Origin: an uncultured Bacteroidales bacterium
Lineage (GTDB): Bacteria; Bacteroidota; Bacteroidia; Bacteroidales; F082
Assembly: GCA_937902805.1 (NCBI GenBank)
Contig: CALEMB010000056.1
Location: 1-5,716, forward strand
Direction of reading: 5' to 3'
DNA: 5,716 nt
Every line of letters begins with the position of its first letter. Position 1 is the stretch's first letter. Shown here in pieces: positions 1-5,716 of the stretch. The translations under genes were made by a program, and so were the position numbers. Under the pieces are notes generated by a model. It ran no database searches, was not told where the DNA came from, and saw only the letters and a list, made by a program, of their open reading frames with translations.

Positions 1-33
1 ATCCATTGGGCTTCAGCATACATCGCAGCCTGC

Positions 34-57
34 AAAATGACCTATAAGTCAAATTTT
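34..57 (-). terminator. Weak candidate hairpin downstream of gene A
   Basis: About 18 bases past the gene A stop, the minus strand reads TGAC TTATAG GTCA followed by TTTT. The 4-bp stem could extend by four A-U pairs across a two-base bulge. The stem is short and AT-rich, so this is a weak intrinsic terminator at best. The rest of 1-75 shows no supported gene. Confidence 0.2.
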
Positions 58-75
58 TTCGTGAGTGGACAGAGG

Positions 76-2532
76 CTATCTGACACTCACCTTTTGGCTC
101 CAGCAACCTTCGTCGTTGCAGAGTTTGATGATGTAGAGGCCAGGTGCATAGTGTTGCAGGTCGAAAGCGATGCTTTGGCCTTTCGTCAGGTTCTGGAAGG
201 CCTTGCTCGTCATCCGGTGGCCTAGTATATTGTACACTTCCACCACTGACTTGCCTTGCAGGTCTTGTCCCATCACTAGGTTGACCATGCCCTCGGTAGG
301 ATTGGGGTAAAGAGCGAAACTTGCGCTTCTTTCGATGACATCGAAGGGGTCGCTGCTGGCAACGACGGGCACCTCATACTCGTAACGGATACGGTTTTGC
401 TTGGTGGCGGTGAGGGTAAAGTGCTCGCCTTCTTCTAGCTGAGGTAAAGTGAAGGTGTAAGGCTGCCCATTGCTTCTGACTACACCGATGATTTCTCCGT
501 CTTTTGACAGACAGACAACGGCGCCTTCTTCCGCGGTCACAGTGTATTCGCTTGCGTCTTCTGGGCAGTCGGGCTCATGTGTGATTCGTATCGGTCGTGG
601 TACCTCGGTGAACAGGTTGAGGTAGGTCTCGCCCGTGTAACCGAAAAGGCACATGGTGGAAGACTCGATATCACTCCAATAATTGGGTAGGAAGTAATGG
701 TAGGCGAAATAAAGCTTTGCATCCGTCAACACATAGGACGGCCTTACGAATTCAGGTGGCGTATCGCCGCCCATGTCGGGCAGGAAATCGGGCCAGATGC
801 AGTCGTAGATACCCCATGCAAGGATGTCGTTGAAATAGGAATGGGTTAAATCGGTCGCCCCAATGCCGCCCACGGCGCCACCGTTCTCATTGATGCAGAG
901 AGCGTCGACGAGACATCTGTCGTTTGGGCCGTATTGGTTGTAGCATGAAGTATGGCAAGTTATGGAGAGAACGAAGGTGGGATGCTCGTTGTGAAGGGAC
1001 ATGGCCCTCGGGAAATCTAAATGGGGATAGTACCAAAAATTATGGCAGGCGTGGCCACGGTACATAGTCAGGAACGAACCTTCGTTGAGGGCATTAATCA
1101 ACGGTTCTGGATCATTGCTGGTTCTCCAGTCATGCAGTTCGTTCATGGATTGTGGGATGTAATTCTGTCCATTGGAACCAAAATAGTCCAGCAGCACTTC
1201 TGTGTTGTAGCCTATTGACCAAATGGAATCGGTAGGGGGTCCCATGTAGGAAAAGTATAGGTTGGTGGGATGCTTGCCGAGTTTGTTGCGGTAGAAGCCG
1301 TCCACGCTTTGTGATGTAATCATGAACCATTTGTTTCCCTCGTACCCCGATGTGATGATGGGATGGTCATAAAAGGCGGCATCGGTGGACGGGGCGCTTT
1401 CATATTGGATGGTCTTCTCGACGAAGATACGATATTCGTTCAAGTTTCTCGCAGTGATACGGCTGATGGCCATATCCGCCAGAAAGTCGTTGTTCATGTC
1501 GCAATAAAGGTAGTCTGTGGGATAATGAGAGGATTGTTGGCCGGTTTCGGGGATGGTCCACAGGAAATAAGGATCGAGGTACACATTGCCGTATGCCCCT
1601 CCGAACATGAGGACGGCCGCAGGCGGAATGGCCCAATTGTTATAGGCGTTGACGAGGTAATTGTGGATGGTGTTGGAATAGTTGCCTCCGCATTCCGTGA
1701 CCGTCACCACTTTCGTCAAGATGCCTTGCTTCGTGCGGAAGGCTTTCAGGGTATCGGCCCAAGCCAGGATGTCGGGGTCGTCGAGCGAGATGATGAGGTA
1801 TTCGCAACCCTCCTCGTCGCGTTCAGGGGCGGACTTGACCAGACTATAATAATCTGTAGTGGGAATCATCTCACTGTTGATGACGAGATTGCGGAGGATG
1901 TGCGTCCAGTCGGGGTTGAAATAGCGGCTTTCTCCAAATTGCCCGTTGCCGCCTTCGAAACGGATGTCGATGTCGATGTCGTAAATCACTTCCAGCGTCT
2001 TCTTCACGGGATTGTAGCGGAAAGGCGTCACACTGAGCATCACCACGTCGAGCTTACGTATCTGAGTGGGTGTCGATAGCACCATGTTCTCTGTGGGGAA
2101 GTTGGCATCTTTGCTGAAGATGCTGGCATCCCAGCGCAGCTTGACGTCTTCATCGTCCAAGTCGCATTGGGCGGGCATCGCCGGCAGCAGCTCGATGTTG
2201 GTCAGCATAGTGCTGGCGTTTTCCCGCACTTGCAGACTGACGGTGGCACCTCGTGGGATGGCAACATATCGGTTCACGACGGGCAGGTTGGGAAGCCCTT
2301 CGGCATTGGGGGCAAACTGTCCCTTCAAAATGATCTCTTGCCCTCTCACATCATCTATTTCAATGTTGGCGATGCCAAGCTCCTGGATGGAGTAATGCAG
2401 CGAAAGTTGAGAAGCAGTGCTACGGGTCACACTGATACCTTGTGGCGCATCGCTGCGGAAACGATACACCTCTTGTGCATTCAACATTGCGAATGCGAGA
2501 ATAAGGCTGAATAGTAGTATGACCCGTTTCAT
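76..2532 (-). CDS. Gene A: gingipain-like C25 cysteine peptidase with T9SS sorting domain (complete)
   Basis: Predicted secreted cysteine endopeptidase of 818 residues. I chose the ATG at 2532-2530 because it opens directly onto a signal peptide (MKR, hydrophobic core, LNA|Q cleavage near residue 19, leaving an N-terminal Gln as is common in T9SS cargo). An in-frame ATG at 2574 would add 14 residues lying inside gene B. Order: signal 1-19; gingipain-type propeptide about 20-243 (NLPVVNRYVAIPRGA at 82-96); catalytic domain about 245-640, with the acidic CDMNNDFLADMAISR segment at 344-358, probable catalytic His494 (MYRGHACH) and Cys526 (LSITCHTSC); Ig-like domain about 644-722; sorting domain about 739-818 starting FALYPNPTEG and ending QKVSVR, then TAG. 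The 32-residue His-Cys spacing fits gingipains. Substrate specificity cannot be read from the sequence. It lies 11 bases behind gene B, so is probably its operon partner. Family and secretion route are confident; activity is inferred. Confidence 0.93.
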   Translation of the reverse strand: MKRVILLFSLILAFAMLNAQEVYRFRSDAPQGISVTRSTASQLSLHYSIQELGIANIEIDDVRGQEIILKGQFAPNAEGLPNLPVVNRYVAIPRGATVSLQVRENASTMLTNIELLPAMPAQCDLDDEDVKLRWDASIFSKDANFPTENMVLSTPTQIRKLDVVMLSVTPFRYNPVKKTLEVIYDIDIDIRFEGGNGQFGESRYFNPDWTHILRNLVINSEMIPTTDYYSLVKSAPERDEEGCEYLIISLDDPDILAWADTLKAFRTKQGILTKVVTVTECGGNYSNTIHNYLVNAYNNWAIPPAAVLMFGGAYGNVYLDPYFLWTIPETGQQSSHYPTDYLYCDMNNDFLADMAISRITARNLNEYRIFVEKTIQYESAPSTDAAFYDHPIITSGYEGNKWFMITSQSVDGFYRNKLGKHPTNLYFSYMGPPTDSIWSIGYNTEVLLDYFGSNGQNYIPQSMNELHDWRTSNDPEPLINALNEGSFLTMYRGHACHNFWYYPHLDFPRAMSLHNEHPTFVLSITCHTSCYNQYGPNDRCLVDALCINENGGAVGGIGATDLTHSYFNDILAWGIYDCIWPDFLPDMGGDTPPEFVRPSYVLTDAKLYFAYHYFLPNYWSDIESSTMCLFGYTGETYLNLFTEVPRPIRITHEPDCPEDASEYTVTAEEGAVVCLSKDGEIIGVVRSNGQPYTFTLPQLEEGEHFTLTATKQNRIRYEYEVPVVASSDPFDVIERSASFALYPNPTEGMVNLVMGQDLQGKSVVEVYNILGHRMTSKAFQNLTKGQSIAFDLQHYAPGLYIIKLCNDEGCWSQKVSVR
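77..200 (-). repeat. Near-identical 124-bp direct repeat, copy in gene A (3' end of sorting domain)
   Basis: This segment encodes the last 40 residues (FQNLTKGQSIAF through QKVSVR) and most of the stop codon. It matches 2545-2668 at 123 of 124 positions by hand count; the single difference, at 124, is a synonymous Lys codon change. The next 123 bases into the gene (201-323) match their counterpart at only about 95 of 123. On the other side the match ends at the stop codon, which is TAG here and TAA in gene B. Confidence 0.95.
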
Positions 2533-2543
2533 GGCAAAGGGTC
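2533..2543 (-). other. 11-base intergenic junction between gene B stop and gene A start
   Basis: Read on the minus strand, the sequence from the B stop to the A start is TAA GACCCTTTGCC ATG. There is no room for a promoter or terminator and no clear purine-rich Shine-Dalgarno sequence, which is common in Bacteroidota. The tight spacing supports one transcript, possibly with translational coupling from B to A. Confidence 0.7.
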
Positions 2544-5500
2544 TTATCTGACACTCACCTTTTGGCTCCAGCAACCTTCGTCGTTGCAGAGCTTGATGAT
2601 GTAGAGGCCAGGTGCATAGTGTTGCAGGTCGAAAGCGATGCTTTGGCCTTTCGTCAGGTTCTGGAAGGTCTTGTCCATCATGCGTGTGCCTAGGATATTG
2701 TACACTTCGACAACCGACTTGCCTTGGAAGTCTTGACCCACGACGAGATTGATCTTGCCCTCGGTGGGGTTGGGATAGAGGCTGAAACTTGACAAGCTTC
2801 CCTCTGCAACGGATACGAGGCTGATAACAATGGTCTTGCTAAGTGTCTCTTGGACGCAACCTGATTCGGAAGTGACGGTGAGGGTGGCTTCGGTAATGCT
2901 GTGCCTGAAGTCCCAGACGATGTCGATGGCGTTGCCGTGGTTGACGATGAAACCTGCCTCTGCTGGCTCCAGCTGCCAAACATACTCCACACCATTGATT
3001 TTTTGCACGGAGTAGTGGTTGATGGTGTTGTCAAGGTTGATCATTTCGTCACCGACAATTTCATTGCCCAAATCGATGACATCGGTGAGGATCAGTTGCA
3101 ATGGACTGAAGTTGTTGTCGACACGGAGCTGTAGCGAAGCACCTCCATTGGCGATGTCGTTCGGTCCAGGCGTGTACACAGGATGCAAGGCGTTGATGTC
3201 ATCGAAAGTGCCGTCACCTTCAGTGGTCCATTCCACTCCACGATAATCATAGGCGTAGTTGCAGTTGATGTGGACACTTTCGCCCGTGCAACCTGTAATG
3301 GTACCACCGGAATAGGCAATGGCGGTGTGTCCGGGCAAGATGTTGATCTCGTCGACCCAAGCGCAGTCTTGGCCAAAATGCACCGAATAGTCTTTAATGT
3401 AGGACCACTTGAAGGTGTGGGTGCCTTGGGGCACGGAGAACCTTTCTTCGCCCCAACGCTTGATGCCCGACCATTCGCCCAAGTCTTCGTCGTCGATGTA
3501 AAAGTGCAGTTTGTCATAGTTGGCTTCTGACGAGAGTTTCTTATAGAAGATGATTTCGGTGGCTTGGGTCTCCTTGGTGATGGACATTGAGCTGGATTCG
3601 TTGTGGGTGATGGAGCCTGATCTAGCACTGTAATCCCCGCTATAAGCTTCCTCGTTCGTGACCGACCAATCGGCGTTATCCGACATCTGCCAGTCGTGCG
3701 AGTTGAAATAGGCCGGGTCGAAGCTCTCGTTGAAGCCGCCGTAGGGCAGAAGGGTGTCCATAGTGGTTTGACGGATGCCGTCGCTGACCTGGATGATGGC
3801 GTTAACCCAAGCTTCGTTGAATTGGCTTGGGTGAGCTTGCACCCTGAAGACTAATTCGTTGACATTACCTTTTTCGAGGGCGTCGAAGGTGAGCACAGGC
3901 GAGTTGGATGTCATGAAGGGTGCCAACGTCTCAAATTGCACAAGGTAGGGGCCGCTGTTGAAATGGCCTTCATTGGCAATTTGCACATGGATGTCCGTGA
4001 TGTCTTCGCGGACGAGCTGAAGAACCGACTCTTGGTTTGTGTTTGTATAGGTAATGATAGGTTTCACAACGAAGGAAGGCGCGGCGATGCTCTGCACGAT
4101 GTTAAATGCCTTGTTGCTGCCGCCATCGTTGATATGGAAGGTGAAGGTCACTTCGGTCATGTCAGGGATGTCGTCGGCAATGTTGAAACGGAAGGCGTCG
4201 TCAACAGTGACGGTTTGGTTTGCCGCGATGTTTTGATGTTGATGCGTGTCTTGTGTGATTTCAATGTAGGGTGAATTGCATGAGAGCGTCATCGTGATGT
4301 TCGAGGCTGTGCTGCTGCCATAGTTGTGGAGCTTGAGGCCGATGTGTGCGTTTTCGCCGCTATGGAGGACGTCGAAATCATTCTCGACCAGCAAGCCGTT
4401 CTGCTCAATGGCTACGTAAGGGCCGCTGCTGGGGATGATGGGCACCTCATACTCGTAACGGAAGTGGTTTTGCTTGGTGGCGGTGACAATGAAACGCTCG
4501 CCTACTTCCATCTGGGGCAAAGTGAAAACGCAGGGCTGACCGTTGCTTTGGGACACGGCGATGATTTCGCCGTCTTTCGAAAGACAGATGACAGCGCCAT
4601 TTTCTGCCGTCACGGTGAATTGGTTTTCGTTTGCCCTGCAGTAAAGGTCATGCGTGATGTCAATGGGCTGGGGCACCTCGGTGAAAAGGTTGAGATAAGT
4701 CTCACCGGTATAGCTGAACAGGTTCATCTGTGACTGGTCGACTTCGGGCCACCAATTGGGCAGAAACACATGATAGGCATAATAATGCTTTGCTTCCGAC
4801 AAGAAATAGGAGGGTCTGACGAATGGGGGAGGCGTGTTGCCACCATGCTCGGGCATGAAATCAGGCCAGATGCAGTCGAACATGCCCCAAGCGAGGATGT
4901 CGTTGAAATAGGAGTGGGTGAGGGTGGCCGCACCGATGCCGCCAATGCCACCGCTGTGGTCCTTGACGCAGAAGGCATCGATGATGCATCTGTATGACGG
5001 CTGATCGAATCTTGTGGTGCTACAGCTGATGGAGAATACGAAGGTCGGCAGTCCATGGAGCATAGGCTCGATGTACTGGGATTTGAATTTCGGGTTCCAC
5101 CAGGCATTGGCATTAGAGTGGTCGCGGTACATGGTCAGGAAAGAGCCTTCGTTGAGCGCGTCATATAACAGTATCGAGTCGTTCTTAGTCACCCAATCGT
5201 CCATGTAGGCAGGGGTTTCTTGAATATAATTCTGTCCATTGGGACCGAAATAATCCACTACAACTGCGGCATTATAACCTGTCGACCATGTGGAGGTAGG
5301 GATGGAACCCGAGTTGACCATGTAGAGGTTGGTAGGATGCTTACCAACCTTGTCTGTGAGGAAACCGTGGATGCTCTGTGTCCCGAGCAAGAACCATTTG
5401 TTGGCTTCATGTCCTGTTGAGAAAATGGGGCGGTCATAATAGTTGGGATCGGTGGGTGGATTGCTCTCATATTGGATGGTCTTCTCCACGAAGATGCGAT

Positions 5501-5716
5501 ATTCGTTTGGGTCTCTTGCAGTGATGCGGCTGATAGCCAGGTCTGCAAGGCTGTCGCCATTCATGTCACAATAGGGATAGTCGGTGGGATATCTTTGGGA
5601 GTTATAGGAGGAGTCGGCGATTGAGACATGGTAGAAAGGCTTGATGCCCGAATTGTTGCACCAGCCACCAAAAATAAGGACGGCGGCGCACCGGTCGCGA
5701 TCCCGTCCAGATCGAG
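2544..5716 (-). CDS. Gene B: large multidomain gingipain-like C25 peptidase with T9SS sorting domain (5' end missing)
   Basis: Upstream paralogue of gene A, cut by the right edge. The frame is open to the edge; the Met at 5564 is internal, because the residues before it (RYPTDYPYCD, FGG) continue the match to gene A. By comparison, about 300 N-terminal residues (signal peptide, propeptide, start of catalytic domain) are missing. Numbering from the Met at 5564: catalytic domain to about 290, with probable catalytic His149 (MYRDHSNA) and Cys181 (FSISCSTTRFD, close to the Kgp nucleophile region); Ig-like domain about 296-376; two beta-rich, CARDB-like regions about 388-490 and 498-597; jelly-roll/MAM-like domain about 609-745 (KLHFYIDDEDLGEWSG, GTHTFKWSY, DCAWVDEI); two PKD-like domains about 753-815 and 830-915; sorting domain about 926-1006 (FSLYPNPTEG to QKVSVR), then TAA. 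Presumably a surface or secreted protease that also binds a substrate or matrix. The added domain names rest on motif resemblance only. Confidence 0.92.
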   Translation of the reverse strand, partial: RSGRDRDRCAAVLIFGGWCNNSGIKPFYHVSIADSSYNSQRYPTDYPYCDMNGDSLADLAISRITARDPNEYRIFVEKTIQYESNPPTDPNYYDRPIFSTGHEANKWFLLGTQSIHGFLTDKVGKHPTNLYMVNSGSIPTSTWSTGYNAAVVVDYFGPNGQNYIQETPAYMDDWVTKNDSILLYDALNEGSFLTMYRDHSNANAWWNPKFKSQYIEPMLHGLPTFVFSISCSTTRFDQPSYRCIIDAFCVKDHSGGIGGIGAATLTHSYFNDILAWGMFDCIWPDFMPEHGGNTPPPFVRPSYFLSEAKHYYAYHVFLPNWWPEVDQSQMNLFSYTGETYLNLFTEVPQPIDITHDLYCRANENQFTVTAENGAVICLSKDGEIIAVSQSNGQPCVFTLPQMEVGERFIVTATKQNHFRYEYEVPIIPSSGPYVAIEQNGLLVENDFDVLHSGENAHIGLKLHNYGSSTASNITMTLSCNSPYIEITQDTHQHQNIAANQTVTVDDAFRFNIADDIPDMTEVTFTFHINDGGSNKAFNIVQSIAAPSFVVKPIITYTNTNQESVLQLVREDITDIHVQIANEGHFNSGPYLVQFETLAPFMTSNSPVLTFDALEKGNVNELVFRVQAHPSQFNEAWVNAIIQVSDGIRQTTMDTLLPYGGFNESFDPAYFNSHDWQMSDNADWSVTNEEAYSGDYSARSGSITHNESSSMSITKETQATEIIFYKKLSSEANYDKLHFYIDDEDLGEWSGIKRWGEERFSVPQGTHTFKWSYIKDYSVHFGQDCAWVDEINILPGHTAIAYSGGTITGCTGESVHINCNYAYDYRGVEWTTEGDGTFDDINALHPVYTPGPNDIANGGASLQLRVDNNFSPLQLILTDVIDLGNEIVGDEMINLDNTINHYSVQKINGVEYVWQLEPAEAGFIVNHGNAIDIVWDFRHSITEATLTVTSESGCVQETLSKTIVISLVSVAEGSLSSFSLYPNPTEGKINLVVGQDFQGKSVVEVYNILGTRMMDKTFQNLTKGQSIAFDLQHYAPGLYIIKLCNDEGCWSQKVSVR
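2545..2668 (-). repeat. Near-identical 124-bp direct repeat, copy in gene B (3' end of sorting domain)
   Basis: Partner of 77-200, in the same orientation and 2468 bases away. It encodes the same 40 C-terminal residues of the T9SS sorting domain, which in this protein class forms a small beta-sandwich that is recognised by the translocon and usually removed after export. The two copies flank the whole of gene A, so recombination between them would remove gene A and leave gene B with an intact reading frame. Confidence 0.95.
2797..4403 (-). other. Module block in gene B that is absent from gene A
   Basis: The two proteins align up to the end of the Ig-like domain (A: EVPVVASSDPFDVIER; B: EVPIIPSSGPYVAIEQ) and again from the sorting domain (A: SASFALYPNPTEG; B: LSSFSLYPNPTEG). 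Between these points gene B has about 535 extra residues and gene A almost none. The block encodes two beta-rich regions, a jelly-roll/MAM-like region at about 3330-3740, and two PKD-like regions at about 2820-3308. These modules are typical of adhesins in Bacteroidota secreted proteins. Either A lost the block or B gained it; the junction coordinates are approximate. Confidence 0.75.
5684..5716. other. GC-rich edge segment that breaks homology with gene A (possible assembly chimera)
   Basis: Gene B matches gene A protein up to AAVLIFGG (codons ending near 5687). Beyond that the gene B frame gives an Arg/Asp-rich string (RSGRDRDC) where gene A has YNNWAIPP. The segment has about 73% G+C by hand count, clearly above the rest of the window. 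On the minus strand another frame reads LDLDGIATGAP, which looks more like real protein. A contig-end join error or low-quality end is likely; true divergence is possible. Confidence 0.45.

Noticed and set aside
1..23. Possible start of a third minus-strand gene (ATG at 23-21, open for seven codons to the edge)
   Set aside because: Too short to judge: no recognisable residues and no clear ribosome binding site. It needs sequence beyond the left edge.
1363..2079. Long open frame of 238 codons on the plus strand, antisense to gene A
   Set aside because: It lies wholly inside the gene A coding region, has no recognisable domain, and its low-complexity Val/Asp/Gly/Arg-rich content is typical of a codon shadow of a moderately GC-rich gene.
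2533..2574. Upstream in-frame ATG at 2574 as the start of gene A
   Set aside because: It would put 14 charged and polar residues ahead of the signal peptide and overlap the gene B end; the ATG at 2532 gives a canonical signal peptide.
3092..3628. Minus-strand open frame of 178 codons in another frame of gene B
   Set aside because: Its Ser/Thr/Pro-rich composition is that of an out-of-frame reading; the overlapping gene B frame carries recognisable jelly-roll and PKD-like motifs. I considered a frameshift but gene B is continuous here.
4326..4733. Plus-strand open frame of 135 codons antisense to the Ig-like region of gene B
   Set aside because: Shadow of gene B: no domain recognised, and the opposite frame has strong homology to gene A across the same span.
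1..5716. CRISPR arrays, tRNA or rRNA genes, insertion sequences
   Set aside because: No regularly spaced short repeats, cloverleaf-like sequence, rRNA motifs, transposase reading frames or flanking terminal inverted repeats were seen; the only strong repeat is the pair of coding 3' ends.

Overview
The window holds two tandem genes, both on the minus strand and together covering almost all of it. Both encode gingipain-like cysteine peptidases (family C25, caspase-like clan CD fold) that end in a type IX secretion system (T9SS, Por) C-terminal sorting domain. Secreted C25 peptidases with a PNPTEG-type sorting domain point to the phylum Bacteroidota, most likely a Bacteroidales member from an animal-associated or similar anaerobic habitat. 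That placement is an inference from protein families and the moderate base composition; no taxonomic marker gene is present.

Layout in transcription order (right to left): bases 5716 to 2544 hold the upstream gene ('gene B'), whose 5' end lies outside the window. It carries most of the C25 catalytic domain, including the His/Cys dyad, then an Ig-like domain, then about 530 residues of extra modules (two beta-rich repeat-like domains, a jelly-roll/MAM-like adhesin domain and two PKD-like domains), and finally the sorting domain. Eleven bases after its stop codon comes the downstream gene ('gene A', 2532 to 76). Gene A is complete, with signal peptide, gingipain-type propeptide, C25 catalytic domain, Ig-like domain and sorting domain, but without the extra modules. 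Bases 1-75 are a non-coding or undetermined tail with one weak hairpin.

The spacing implies co-transcription, B first. The two proteins are clear paralogues: they align from the catalytic domain through the Ig-like domain and again across the sorting domain. B is the long, adhesin-bearing version and A the compact one. Both should be exported by Sec, moved across the outer membrane by T9SS, and be attached to the surface or released after removal of the sorting domain.

The points most worth checking are: a 124-bp stretch at the 3' ends of both genes that is nearly identical (123 of 124 by hand count) beside about 77% identity immediately next to it; the domain block present only in B; the unusual residues around the catalytic histidines; and about 30 GC-rich bases at the right edge that look foreign to gene B. 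I do not see a convincing new multi-gene system; this is a paralogous secreted-protease pair.
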